NCBI GenBank assembly: GCA_009746045.1
Contig: RPFO01000579.1
Coordinates: 656,160 to 720,159 of the forward strand
Source: Mesostigma viride
Taxonomy: Eukaryota > Streptophyta > Mesostigmatophyceae > Mesostigmatales > Mesostigmataceae
DNA length: 64,000 nucleotides
Reading direction: 5' to 3'
In this document: positions 33,601 to 45,856 of the stretch, one piece after another
Numbering within the stretch: position 1 is the first letter of the stretch
Layout of the letters: each line of letters starts with the position of its first letter
Program-made: the position numbers and the translations under genes
Notes under the pieces: model-generated
Seen by the model: the letters and a program-made list of their open reading frames with translations, nothing else
What the model was told of the DNA's origin: nothing
The model's database searches: none

Positions 33601-36600
33601 CGTTACGCCCAGTTCTCGTGCCATGTGCAAGTCCTCACTCCTTCCTACCAGCATGGCTGCCCTTCCCCGCGGAGGCTTCTTTGGCCGAACAAAAGCTTGC
33701 CGCGAGCAGAAAAGAGACACCCATTGGAAAATTGAGACCCAAGAAACCCTCGACAACCACCTCTTAACCTTCCCCTTTTCCCCCTCCCCCCTTCAGGTTT
33801 CCCACCCTTCAGTTCCAAACAAGATAGATTAGATATCCATCCCCCCCGAGATACCGCCTGCCCCATCTAAAAATATGCACCAGAATGAAGACACAGAGAC
33901 ACCAAAAGACATGTCTATCTGGCGATGCATTCACACGACAACTTGAAGCACTACCAACAGCACCACACACAGACACACAACCACCCACACACCACCCGTG
34001 CACATCCAACCTCAACATGTACACGCGAGTGCAGCCACACACAGCCAATGACAACAATAACCCACCGCATCGAGAGCTCCCTGCACGGGCGTGGCTGACC
34101 CCGTGGATGACGGTGAGGTCAGATTCGCGGCGTCCTCCGCGCCTGCCAACGGACTTCTCCCATCCACGCTTGTTGAGGAACTTCTGGCATCCCCGTGCCT
34201 GTCCACCGCATCCCTTGTCGCCCCTGCCGCCGCCGCCGCTGTCGCTGCCCCGGCTGCCGCAGCCAATGATGAGGAAGAGGAGGACGCGGAGGATGACGAG
34301 GAGGAGGATGCGGAGCGGGCACCCATGAGCGCCGCGGTGATCAGAGCCTGCCTCGCCTCCTCGGTGAGGTCATTGCTCACCTCCCCGGAGGACACCGAGG
34401 AGGGCGGCGAGGTTTTCCTGGCGACTTGGTGGCTGGGTTGAGCGGAGGCGGAAGAAGGGGGCGGTTCTGAAGACTGGCCGTGTGAGCCGGAAGCATGGGG
34501 CCCCCGTTGGGGGTCGGCTTTTTGAGAGGTCACGGTGGAGTAAGGCGGGGGCTGTGGTGCAGCGTTGGCGTGACCGGAGAGTACGCGACCTAATACCTGC
34601 GGGTGGACCGGGCGCTGTGGGGGGAAAGGGCGCTGCGGCGGCGGCTGCCCCTTGAGTGCTGCGACCGCGACCTCATGTTTGCCCATGATGGACACTACCG
34701 CCCTGGGGGGGAGGGGGGGGCAACAGGGGCCAGAGGGATAGAGGGAAAGAAGGGGGGGGGGCAAGGAGGGAGGGGGGGGAGGAGCAAGGAGAAAGAGGGA
34801 AAGAGGGAAAGAGGGAAAGAGGGAAAGAGGGAAAGAGGGAAAGAGGGAAAGAGGGAAAGAGGGAAAGAGGGAAGGAGGGAAGGAGGGAAGGAGGGAAGGA
34901 GGGAAGGAGGGAAGGAGGGAAGGAGGGAAGGAGGGAAGGAGGGAAGGAGGGAAGGAGGGAAGGAGGGAAGGAGGGAAGGAGGGAAGGAGGGAAGGAGGGA
35001 AGGAGGGAAGGAGGGAAGGAGGGAAGGAGGGAAGGAGGGAAGGAGGGAAGGAGGGAAGGAGGAGGGAAGGAGGGAAGGAGGGAAGGAGGGAAGGAGGGAA
35101 GGAGGGAAGGAGGGAAGGAGGGAAGGAGGGAAGGAGGGAAGGAGGGAAGGAGGGAAGGAGGGAAGGAGGGAAGGAGGGAAGGAGGGAAGGAGGGAAGGAG
35201 GGAAGGAGGGAAGGAGGGAAGGAAGGAGGGAAGGAGGGAAGGAGGGAAGGAGGGAAGGAGGGAAGGAGGGAAGGAGGGAAGGAGGGAAGGAGGGAAGGAG
35301 GGAAGGAGGGAAGGAGGGAAGGAGGGAAGGAGGGAAGGAGGGAAGGAGGGAAGGAGGGAAGGAGGGAAGGAGGGAAGGAGGGAAGGAGGGAAGGAGGGAA
35401 GGAGGGAAGGAGGGAAGGAGGGAAGGAGGGAAGGAGGGAAGGAGGGAAGGAGGGAAGGAGGGAAGGAGGGAAGGAGGGAAGGAGGGAAGGAGGGAAGGAG
35501 GGAAGGAGGGAAGGAGGGAAGGAGGGAAGGAGGGAAGGAGGGAAGGAGGGAAGGAGGGAAGGAGGGAAGGAGGGAAGGAGGGAAGGAGGGAAGGAGGGAA
35601 GGAGGGAAGGAGGGAAGGAGGGAAGGAGGGAAGGAGGGAAGGAGGGAAGGAGGGAAGGAGGGAAGGAGGGAAGGAGGGAAGGAGGGAAGGAGGGAAGGAG
35701 GGAAGGAGGGAAGGAGGGAAGGAGGGAAGGAGGGAAGGAGGGAAGGAGGGAAGGAGGGAAGAGGGAAGGAGGGAAGGAGGGAAGGAGGGAAGGAGGGAAG
35801 GAGGGAAGGAGGGAAGGAGGGAAGGAGGGAAGGAGGGAAGGAGGGAAGGAGGGAAGGAGGGAAGGAGGGAAGGAGGGAAGGAGGGAAGGAGGGAAGGAGG
35901 GAAGGAGGGAAGGAGGGAAGGAGGGAAGGAGGGAAGGAGGGAAGGAGGGAAGGAGGGAAGGAGGGAAGGAGGGAAGGAGGGAAGGAGGGAAGGAGGGAAG
36001 GAGGGAAGGAGGGAAGGAGGGAAGGAGGGAAGGAGGGAAGGAGGGAAGGAGGGAAGGAGGGAAGGAGGGAAGGAGGGAAGGAGGGAAGGAGGGAAGGAGG
36101 GAAGGAGGGAAGGAGGGAAGGAGGGAAGGGGGAAGGAGGGAAGGGGAAGGAGGGAAGGAGGGAAGGAGGGAAGGAGGGAAGGAGGGAAGGAGGGAAGGAG
36201 GGAAGGAGGGAAGGAGGGAAGGAGGGAAGGAGGGAAGGAGGGAAGGAGGGAAGGAGGGAAGGAGGGAAGGAGGGAAGGAGGGAAGGAGGGAAGGAGGGAA
36301 GGAGGGAAGGAGGGAAGGAGGGAAGGAGGGAAGGAGGGAAGGAGGGAAGGAGGGAAGGAGGGAAGGAGGGAAGGAGGGAAAGAGGGAAAGAGGGAAAGAG
36401 GGAAAGAGGGAAAGAGGGAAAGAGGGAAAGAGGGAAAGAGGGAAAGAGGGAAAGAGGGAAAGAGGGAAAGAGGGAAAGAGGGAAAGAGGAAAGAGGGAAA
36501 GAGGGAAAGAGGGAAGAGGGAAAGAGGGAAAGAGGGAAAGAGGGAAAGAGGGAAAGAGGGAAAGAGGGAAAGAGGGAAAGAGGGAAAGAGGGAAAGAGGG

Positions 36601-39600
36601 AAAGAGGGAAAGAGGGAAAGAGGGAAAGAGGGAAAGAGGGAAAGAGGGAAAGAGGGGGGATTTTTTTTGGGGGGGGGAGAAAGAAGGGAAAGAAAGGGGG
36701 AAAGCGTGTGAGCGAGGGTGTGTGGGGTGGGGAAGGAGGACTTGGAGAAAAGCCGCAGAAGCACAAATGGCCATGGAAGTGAGCGCAGGGGGTGTGAACA
36801 GGCATTGGAACAGGAAGAACAGCGGTCGTATACTATAGCAATGAATACATCATAACAATGAAGATACATTAGTGCTAGAAGTATACTGTACATGTATACT
36901 ATGCTAAGAAGTATACTGTACTTGCATGAAGTATACTGTACAAGAGTGGCATGACGTGTTTCAGATCGCTTGAGAGGAAGCATTACTCACATGGATGAGT
37001 AAGGTGCCAACTGCCCCCCGTAATGGGCCCATCTGCCTCCCGTAATGAGCCCAGTTGCCTCCCGTAAATAGCCCAACTGCCTCCCGTAATTAGCCCAGCT
37101 CCCCACCGTAAATAGCCCAACTACCTCCCGTAATGAGCCCAGCTGCCTCCCATAATGAGCCCAGCTGCCTCCCATCACTGACGTTGGGAGCTATCTAACG
37201 TGCTGCAAACCATAATTAGACACCTACTATGTCATCCATTACGATAGATAGCAAGCATCGCAGCATCGACTTAGGTCATGTGCCTCCACTCATGAGGCCA
37301 AGAGCAGGGGAAGGACGCTGAAGCCACAATGTTGGCCCACTCACAACTGTATTTGGCTTGACAAATTGACTGACTAATCTAATCAGTAATCATGCGCGTG
37401 TCCCCGTTGGTGATTCATGATGCACGCTCAAGAAAGTGCTCATACAAATCGCTGTAACTATCGCCCTGTTGACAACCTGCAAAACAATGCCTCCATTGGT
37501 AGGCCATAACGCACCATCGTCGATCAAATGCGTTGTGAGCCTGATAGATCTCCTGTGGCTCTTGGCCTTGCCCCCCATGCTAAACTGCCCGCTCCTGCGT
37601 TGTGACTCGATCACTCTCAGTGGCCCCTTACCAGATCTTGTTAACCCATTCGGTGGCCAGCTCGGGCGTTTCGGCCGCCAGGAAATACTCCTTCCTCGCG
37701 CGTGGCACCGTGAAGTCTGCCGTGTGGAGGACCCATATTATTTTTGAATGGATGGTTCCGTAGTTGTGTTTTTTAAGGGATTCCCAAGGTTCGCCATTAG
37801 ACGGTTGAGAGTTGAGCGCCCATCACAAATGTTCGGGTAATTTCACACACAATGTGTTAAGGGTTCCAACAAGGATGTGGGGAACGCGCCGATCACAAAT
37901 GTTCGGTAATTTCACACACACAATGCGTTAAGGGTTCCAATAAGGGTGTGGGGAAAGTGCGCAGGTATACAAACAAGTGCAAAAGCACGTGTAACAGCGG
38001 GTGTAATTATGTGTGCGTAAGTGGATCAAAGGCATGTGGGGCGAACTGCACAATATTATGGATAATATTCGATATGAGACTATCTATTTATAAAAAGTAT
38101 CAAAATTCAATATAATACTTTCTATTCAATAGTATATATAATAGTAAGAGTGGTAGTAATACTGTAATAGTAACAGTAATATTCTATTCTTTAAATATAA
38201 TACACTATATATTAATCAATAATATTCGATGTAATCTTATTCGATTATTCAAGGTGGCACATGATATCAGGGGTCAGGTAAAGCCTTGCTCCAAAAATGT
38301 CATCCAGAAAATAAGAAAAAAAAATGCAGCAGTCCACACAATTTGGACACAACACATCACTCCCACGCTGGCCTAAACGGGTCTACACTTGCAAAGCAAC
38401 CCCGCACAACAACACAGAGGGAGGGAAAGTGTTCAAAACTTCTACAATCGAAACTTCTTCAAATCGAATTTTCTTCACACAAAATGTGCCCCCTTCCGCG
38501 CACGTGCGCACTGCTGACATGTACAGCGAGGCAAGTTCATGCATTCCAGATAGGCATTCGAAGAGGATACAAATGCAGCACCCCTCGTACTCAGGCCCGC
38601 CACTGGCATGCCGGGATAGTTAGCCGACCAACCAACGCCGCGACCCACCCGGGTGGCAACGCGGCACACGAGGTTGCAAGGTGGCAAGGTAGCAATGCAC
38701 ATTGTAACAAGATCAATAATTGGTTTTGTCACATATCAAGCAGAGCACCAGGATGTCACATGTAAGACAAGGTAAGACAAGGGACCGTTTTATGAGGGAA
38801 AAAGAATTTCAGTGAGGCCATCGCCACGATAGCATTGCAGCCACAGTCTTACTAGAATCACTGCTCAAGTGACAGGAATTAAGACAGGTAGGGTCCATCA
38901 ACAAGGAAACGACTAAACAGTTTGTACATCCAGGAGACAAGGGGAAGATCTGTTGGGGACAATGCAACAGATTTTTCCCAATTGAAGATTGGGGAGAATC
39001 CAAAAAAATCTCCCCAATCCATTCCACTCTCGGCTAACCGACACTGGAGTCTGTTACTTGTCCCTCAACGCAACCATAAGGAAACGAGTGCTGCAAGTTC
39101 CTTGCGTTCACAAAGCACGTCCTGAACATGACAAAACAGGGTTTGCGGGGACATAACGGAGCAGGTCTGATCAAAGACCATGCCGTGGTTGAACGCGAGA
39201 ATTCTGTCCGATAATTAAAATATTATGAAATAATACAAGTTACTAAAAAATTTAAAAACTAGAGGTTAAGGGCATCCACGAGACAGTGTCATATAACTAT
39301 TATTCATAAATACGAATGACTAAATATGTTAAAAAATAGAAGTAAAGGGCATCCACGAGACAGTTTCATTTTACTACTATTCATCTTATTACTTCAGCAA
39401 CTAACAACTGAACCAAATGATAAAAAAAAGAAACGAAGAGCTATAGGAAACAGGATTTTTGACGGGGACAAGAGTGACGAGCACCGAGTTGCTACAGGAG
39501 GTTCACTCCAAATAATTGGGCCGAATGAAGGTCGACCGTCTTGAAAACCACGTGGAAAGACAGAGAAAAGGAACGCACTGCAGGTTCATTGGCGACACGA

Positions 39601-39994
39601 TGACCGTGGTAGTGCCATCAAAGTTCATGTAGCCCTTAGGCTGCCGGTCGTTCTGGTTCACCCTGCAGGGTGCGTGAATTCATACAACCAGCCCGACAAG
39701 GGTTACCGGCAGGAAAGGGTTAGATAACGCAGCAACGCAGAAAGATAGCGTGTAATAAGGCAGCATGTGACAAGACAGCGAAGGGAAGCAGCATGAGACA
39801 AGATAAGAAAGAAGTATGAGACAACACAGGAAAGAAGCATCGTGGCGGGTGCGATGTTGGATACGCTGCTTGATGTCAGGGCAAAGGCGAAAGGAAGGAA
39901 ATAACAAACACGAGGGCGTGGTCTGGCCGTACCGGTACTCTATGCGGCCAAGGGTGGGATCCAGGGAGCACCAGCGCTTGTTCCATCTTCGGAT
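30700..39994 (-). CDS. PH-domain / coiled-coil protein, partial model
   Basis: Likely binds phosphoinositides or partners through a PH domain and oligomerises through a coiled coil. Exons in order: 39994-39933, 39662-39579, an unresolved small exon, 37716-37632, 34702-34066, 33281-32664, 32097-30700 (TAA stop). The PH core reads IRRWNKRWCSLDPTLGRIEY, VNQNDRQPKGYMNFDG and TTTVIVSPMN. Its C-terminal part reads KEYFLAAETPELATEWVNKI, with the invariant Trp, continuing into AVVSIMGKHEVAVAALKG. A Pro/Ser-rich region and a charged Ala/Glu/Arg heptad region (AERKVAELERKSAEAERR) follow. The C-terminus is Ala/Pro-rich with degenerate GFxSAPAFD repeats and one DPF. Phases match at every joined junction except around the missing exon. 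The N-terminus before RRWNKRW is not found. The arrangement resembles plant PH/coiled-coil proteins; the function is unknown. Confidence 0.7.
34780..36655. repeat. 1.9-kb GAGGGAAG/GAGGGAAA minisatellite in an intron
   Basis: Pure purine on the plus strand in 8-base units: GAGGGAAA at both edges (34785-34870, 36375-36650) and GAGGGAAG in the middle, with only a few indels. It lies in the PH gene intron just upstream (gene sense) of the acceptor at 34703-34705. All frames are open on both strands only because of the repeat. The array could form triplex DNA. Confidence 0.97.
36987..37631. other. PH gene intron remainder with ~21-bp tandem repeat
   Basis: 37012-37175 is a tandem repeat with units built on CTGCCTCCCGTAATGAGCCC. 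The rest of the intron shows nothing I can name. Confidence 0.6.
37717..39578. other. PH gene intron(s) containing a missing small exon
   Basis: Contains a direct duplication of about 75 bases at 37820-37950 (ATCACAAATGTTCGG and GTTAAGGGTTCCAA in both copies) and an AT-rich patch at 38040-38260. A second duplication of about 90 bases surrounds GGGCATCCACGAGACAGT at 39269-39286 and 39347-39364. Phase requires an exon somewhere here that starts with one base of a split codon and ends in phase 1. Confidence 0.45.
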
Positions 39995-40059
39995 CTGTGA
40001 ATACGGAAAAAGAGCGGGACAGCGAGGACTGGGTATGAGTGAGTGAACAGGTGTGCGTG

Positions 40060-40078
40060 TGTGTGTGTGTGGGGGGGG

Positions 40079-40143
<65 letters not shown>

Positions 40144-40155
40144 GGGGGGGGGGGG

Positions 40156-40250
<95 letters not shown>
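40060..40250. repeat. (GT)n-G-(GA)n-G-(GA)n simple repeat
   Basis: TGTGTGTG, a G run, about 50 bases of GA, a 26-base G run, then about 90 bases of GA. It sits directly upstream (gene sense) of the PH exon acceptor at 39995. Confidence 0.97.
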
Positions 40251-40254
40251 GGTC

Positions 40255-42870
40255 GAGATATTTTTGCTGACACATCTGTGACAGATGAGAAGAATTACGT
40301 GAACGTGTACACGTGCCAGAGCGAGCTCGAGTAAACAAGAGAGATAGAAAGAGGCAGTAGGGGGGGAGGGAGAAAAAAATGGGGAAGTAGGGGGAAAGGG
40401 TTCAGGATGTGTTGAAGCGTTCACTGTGACGGGGGGGAATTCAAAGGACAAAAGGGCATGCCATCCAGGCGCTGCAGGCTATGCCCATTGCACTGAGACG
40501 ACAAGCCGCACTTCGGCTGTAATTGCCATCACAGCTGAGAATTCTTCCAACCCCGTCTTGGTCGTCAAATAATCAATTATGTTATGAATTTACTGAATGT
40601 CCTCATTTTAGGTACACGAGTTCGTGAAATCTGTTTGCTCATGTGCTTACAACCATCACCAAGGTGACGCGGTCTACGTGCTTAGTAATGAATCACCAAG
40701 GTGACGCAGTCTACGTGCTTACTAATGAACCACCAAGGTGACGCACTACCATGGGTCCATTTTCATTACAAACTTCCTGATAAAATGCCGTGGTGGAACG
40801 GAATCCCTGACCGATGGGCGGAACATCACTGCAAAACAAATTTCTTGATTGTTGACACAGGGGGAGAAAATTCATTACTAGCCAGCATGCACGTGACCTT
40901 GGCCCCCTTGGCTATCATGGCCTTCAGGCCCTGGCCACAGAATGGGCTTCATATCAACGAGACAATCAGCCCAGGCCTGACGTACGGAAGATCCCTACCA
41001 TGCAAGCTCGAGCCTGCCATTACTGGCATAGTGCGGCTCGGACCAGGTGGGGCACCAGGGTCCACAACAATCTAAATCATCATTATTATTGTTATTACTG
41101 TTCTTCTTGTTGTTGTTATTATTGTTGTTACTATTAATACATCCAGGCCTCCCCCCCCAAATAGTGATAAGTTCATTCAACAACAAATCTATGAACCATC
41201 TAGCGCTCTTCATAGCAGCCCATGAAACGAAAGAGTTCAAAAAAGTAAAAACCTTGGGCCCAGAAACTGGGGAGCCCAATCCCTCAGACACCTGTCAACC
41301 ACCGTTCATCAATTTGAAGATAACCCATGCTTCACAGAAAGCAACCTTGCACTGGCGCGAGTCACAAGTGGTCAAGGGTCGCCCTCACAAAGCCTAGCAC
41401 AGCAAAGACAGATGGGCATATGCTGCATGCCCATTATTTGAAGGCTTTGTTCATTGGGCGCCAGTGGTATCATTCTAACCTCAATACTTCCATTCTTTCT
41501 ACTATGATTCTTGTTCCAAAACGTCTGGAACAGCGAAAAGGGCTAAATTAATCTGCTACTAACACGGTATCGCAGTGTGATTGGTAAGATACAAGGCAAT
41601 TATGCACCCCTTCAAGCCACAGGCTGATGCAATACAATTGTTAAGCGCCAATCTGCAACTATTATGATGACATAGCCAGTCTCACAATGCTGGCATGCGT
41701 GATAGCCAACCAAAAACAACTGGGCCTGATGATCTCGGGTAGCGAAAAGCCTCCATTAAGACGACAGGCGGCCATGCAATTTGCCATTGCAGTTCACAAT
41801 TACAATTATGGGGTAGGCATCTGTATCCAAAACCGTCTGGTCGAAAATGCCTGGGCAACTGCGGCCTAAAAATTAAGGAAATTGCCGCCTCTAGGCGTGT
41901 AGCACGCCCTCAGCTCCACCGTCCTCAGTTCTCACAAACCCCTGGCATGCCGGCCAGATCTATATGAGAACTCACCGTGTCGGATCTCTTCAGCAAATAG
42001 CCGCTTATCAGCAGCGTTGCTGGCGGAGGTCCATCCCAATTCGATGCAAGGTTCTGTTAAGACAAGGCATCGACCGGCGCATAACATCCACGCAAACGAA
42101 CGTAGGTAAGATCCCGCTCACGGCACTACTATGGACGCTAAGGTCAAACTGCCCACCTAGCCAAGCTAAAGACTCAATGGCGCGCTAAAAGCGCGTAGAG
42201 CGAAAAATACAGCCCTGTATCCCTGGGAAAGCTCGTACCGAACTTTGCATGGCGGATTGTGCTGCCGACAGTTCAGGCCCAAATTGACAAGACGCGAAAA
42301 CGAGAGAACGTTAAAAAAAACGCGTGAAATCAATCTGGCTCTGCTGCACAACTATCTGATTGTTGAATTCATCCCGATACACAGCGCGAACGCTCCTCAT
42401 GGTGCTAGTAAACGCCATAGCATGCCAGCCTCGTGTGGATCTTGTGCAGCGCATCTTCTAGGCGGGTATGACGTGCTGCTCACCGCGTATGGGTATCGTA
42501 CCACGTAAGTTTTTACGCAGGGGAACCAGAAGGGGCGTGCAGCATGGCACGCACCACGTGGCAGGTAATCGAGAGCTTTTTCCGTACCAGTCACTTTCAT
42601 CGCTGAAGCTGACAGCGCCAGGTGGCAAGTGCCATGACAAGGTTCCCCGCAACTTGCCAATCGCACCGGGGGGTAAAAGGTTGGACAGGTGGCAGAAGAA
42701 AATCAGGTGGAGCTAATTATTACAGGCATGAGGCATTTGTGGATATTGCCATTTGCCAAGCACCGTCCGTAATTGTGGTAATTATCCGTGGCACATCCAT
42801 TATTGTATTTTACCACGCAGACCAGCAGATAAGCCAAAACGCCCAAGGAGTCCGTTAATTGTTTTGGGAA
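40255..42870. promoter_or_regulatory. divergent upstream region between the PH gene and the DUF3177 gene
   Basis: No confident exon. It must hold the first exon(s) of the PH gene on the minus strand and the promoter of the DUF3177 gene. Visible items are a triple of CACCAAGGTGACGC (40658-40743), a TCAAGGAGACAACC-type copy at 40954-41040 and a TTATTG-rich tract at 41080-41140. No TATA box stands out. Confidence 0.35.
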
Positions 42871-45856
42871 ATGGCAGCGCTGCTCCAAGCCAGGTCGGTG
42901 TTATCATGTGCTCATTTGCAGTCCTCATTTCCACACGGCAATCGCAAGCTTGTCCGGGCTGTCGCTGCCATCAACCGGACTTCCAGTGCGTCCCCAAATG
43001 CCGCAACAAATTGCCGACTGGATAGCCCCCCCGACGTGGCGCGTGGTAAAGGGCAGCTTGATGTCGACACAGAACCTCGGCCAGACGCTAAGCAATCCGG
43101 CAGCGTGCTCAAACACGCTGCTCTGGGGTTATTCACAGTAGGCTGCAGCCTTCAGGCCGGCACAGCATTGGCCGATGCAGGGAATTCGCTAACTCATGGG
43201 TTGTCGCAGGTACGTCTCGTGATCTGAATTCACGACATCTGGGCCTGGCTAGGACGCAAGCAATGCAATGATGTCTGCAGTTAGTTCTGACATGTTACAA
43301 CTTAAAGACACGAGCTCGTGATCGTAATGCATGCTCCCATGTACACCGTTGGATCGTCTGTGCGCTGTGCGTTGCCAACTGCAGGCGCTGTCCTTAGGTT
43401 TCCCAGCGCTCAACCCCGAAAGTACGGACTTTGTACGGACGATTGTCTGGCTCGACTTCTGGCTTGCCGTGCTGTTCAACGTCATCGCTCCCCAATGGAT
43501 TTTTGTGGGTGCCCTCAAGGCTGATAATGGGACGTTGAAAAGGGCAAACATCGCCTATTGGCAGGTTAGTTGATCCGGGAAAAAGTTATCAGATAAAAAA
43601 ATGCCAACCAGCCTGCTCTAAAGTTTGCAGAATAGCCTGTTAATCTACTAGCCTACTTATGATCTCTCTGTTTACCCTTAATCTACTAGTCTAGTCCATT
43701 AATCTACTAGCCTACATAGTCTCTCTGTTTACCCTGGGTTCAGTCATGACGATGGCATTGGCCAAGTACTGGCAATCTCTGCACGTTGTGACTGTGGTTT
43801 CAAACTGTCTGTCTGAGGGACTACGTGTGACAGGGTGAGATACGCTGGCACATGAGTTACAACGAGGCGCCGTGTGCACTATAAGTAAGTAGGTTTCTTT
43901 AGCTTGCGTTGTCCAAAGGGATGCTGCTTTGTCTTGGGGTCATAACAACTGGCATGTGGAACGTACTCGAGCCTCAGTGTGTAGCAGGTGCTTATGCATA
44001 CCGCCATCTGGGCACCGCTGCGGAAGGCTCCTACCGCTGCACAAGCCAAGCCTTTGATACTCTGACTCTGTCAGTTTATTGGTGGGAGACGAATGGGGTG
44101 AGAAGCCGGCATAGTGAGTGGGCATTTGGTCGGTGGGAGAGTGGGCAAGTGACAGATCAGGTGCGTGGCTGTGTGCAAGTGGGCTAGCATGTATCGCGCA
44201 TGCAGCATGCTCTACGGGGTGATGGTTCTTTTTGCCCATGCTTATGGGGAGGCAGACCCCTGGACAGCGGCTTGCCTCTGGTCCTCTGACAAGTGCGTGC
44301 ACGCACCTCCACACGCTAGTGCACACCGGAGCATGACACACTGTGTCGAGGTTGGCATGCTGCTACATGGAAGTGAATTGATCGAATTTCAGTTCGTCGA
44401 TTCAATGGTAGTGGGCAGTTATCCTCTAGTTTTTCAACATGTCTTCTCTGTTGTGCCTCTGGTCACCTTGTTCTGCACGGGCATGCTCCCTCATTGAAAT
44501 CGACGTCTACTCCCCTGACTGGCTAACAAAAGGCGATTAGATTACTTCTATGCTTTCTTTTTTTACACCTCTGGCTTCCCATATGTAACCAGGGCGCTCC
44601 CTCTTGATGACCGATCCGTCTACTGCCCAAAAACCATTAACGAGATCTCAAGTATTTCTTCATGAAAGTTGCCCTCCTTGGGGTGTCCTGGCTCTTTGCC
44701 ATGACAGGCCTGCTCCCTGTTCATGGTCACCGTCTAGCTCCCAACAACCGATAACGGGATCACATCTATACATACTTTGCCCTCCTGGCGTTCTGGGTGT
44801 CTGGACCAGGCCTGCTCCCTGTTCATGGTCACCGTCTACCTCCAAATCGGTGGCTGGTCGCCCGGCTTCAACACCGAGCTGGCGAGCGTGCTGGTCACGC
44901 CGGTCGCGCTCTGGTGGTGGAAGGACCTGGGGGAAGAGATCGATGGCGCGGATGACCCCCTGACCGCCACCTGGCGCACCTGGCGCAACGTGGCCACGGT
45001 CGTGTGCCTGTGGATTGCCGCCTCACAGGTGGGCATGGTGGCCCGGGTTGGGTAGATAACGTCGCAGATTGTGGCGCGTGGCCATGGAGGTGTGCCTGTG
45101 GATCAATTGCCGCCTCGCAGGTGGGCCAGCATTCGTAATGCCCAGGTGTTAAGGCGATGTGACGCATGACCGCTCGCATGTCCCTGTGGATCGCACCTTC
45201 TCGAGTGGGCATCGTGGCCCGGGCTGGGGTAATAGTTACAGTGATGGGCTTGGGTAAATAACTGCCAGTCACGGGCTAGCGGGCGTCCACTATAGCTTGG
45301 CAAGGCAACCTCCGTTCAGGTGATTGGCATCTTTCGTGATTCTTTTTCTGTACAGCGTACATGTCTTGGTCGTTGCATCGGGTCTGTCCTATTCGTTTAT
45401 CTAGTACATCAGAAGGGTATACACCTTATTTGAAATATGGTAGCGTACTACCCACGCGTAGGATGGAATGTCACTTTGCCAAAAGCTTACAAACCCTCAA
45501 CCCTGCCCATGCCAACCCCACCACCACGGCCACCACCCTGCCAGGTGTTCACGGGCAATCAACAATGCGCGCTCGAGCCTTCATTCGCCGGCGGGATCGG
45601 CGGACCGATCCTTGCAAACCCGACGTGCGCCGCATGGCTCGAGCCCGAGTACTACTTCAACCAGCTGCTGCACCCCTGGCTGGACCCTGGCGCAGCACGG
45701 GCGGCCGCGCAGGTGGGCCTGGTGGTCTATGCGGGCCGCTGGCTGCAGCTCTTGGCATTTGAGCTGCCCGCGTGTGGGCGGTTCACGTACAAGAATGAGC
45801 GATCGTCGTCGGTGTGGCTCACGCGGGTGCTCGGGTTCCTGGGCAAGGACCAGTGA
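42871..45856 (+). CDS. DUF3177 family membrane protein, probably plastid-targeted
   Basis: A nuclear copy of a cyanobacterial/plastid integral membrane family with no known reaction. Exons 42871-43209, 43385-43564, 44810-45028 and 45545-45856 join in phase to 349 residues. The start ATGGCAGCG follows GGGAA, a good context. Residues 1 to about 80 are Ser/Ala/Arg-rich, like a transit peptide, and residues ~88-103 (AALGLFTVGCSLQAGTALA) form a hydrophobic, thylakoid-signal-like or membrane stretch. Family blocks are VWLDFWLAVLFNVIAPQWIF, IAYWQACSLFMVTVYLQIGG (spanning a splice), LVTPVALWWWKDLGEEIDGA, WRTWRNVATVVCLWIAA, CAAWLEPEYYFNQLLHPWLD and VGLVVYAGRWLQLLAFEL. Length beyond the usual 200 residues is the N-terminal leader. 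It is convergent with the NeuC-like gene. Confidence 0.8.
44660..45240 (+). repeat. splice-junction echoes around DUF3177 exon 3
   Basis: The acceptor plus exon start (CCAG|GCCTGCTCCCTGTTCA, 44806-44825) has an upstream copy at 44705-44740 that is near-identical for over 30 bases but carries TAG where the exon has TAC. Downstream, the exon end and donor (GTGTGCCTGTGGATTGCC...CAG|GTGGGCATGG) are echoed at 45092-45125 and 45178-45230. Confidence 0.85.

Noticed and set aside
34012..36983. Very long open frames of Ser-Phe-Pro-Leu repeats (minus) and Gly-Lys-Glu-Arg repeats (plus)
   Set aside because: All frames of the GAGGGAAR array are open because the repeat has no stop words. Only the flanking segment at 34066-34702 has non-repeat protein character and phase-matched splice sites.
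38286..38765. 160-codon plus-strand frame
   Set aside because: Lies in the PH gene introns, Cys/His-rich without pattern, no splice partners, and contains common repeat words.
39680..40451. Ser-Leu repeat frames
   Set aside because: Most of the length is (GA)n; only the short PH exon 39933-39994 within it is supported.
40701..41075. 125-codon plus-strand frame
   Set aside because: Its second half is a TCAAGGAGACAACC-type repeat copy, and the first half overlaps a tandem CACCAAGGTGACGC repeat.
42397..42666. Candidate first exon of the PH gene (MKVTGTEKALDYLPRG)
   Set aside because: In the right place and strand, but no donor in the needed phase could be settled and no family match was seen.
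42859..42870. Earlier start for the DUF3177 gene
   Set aside because: The earlier codon is TTG; the ATG at 42871 has a good context and gives a normal transit-type leader.
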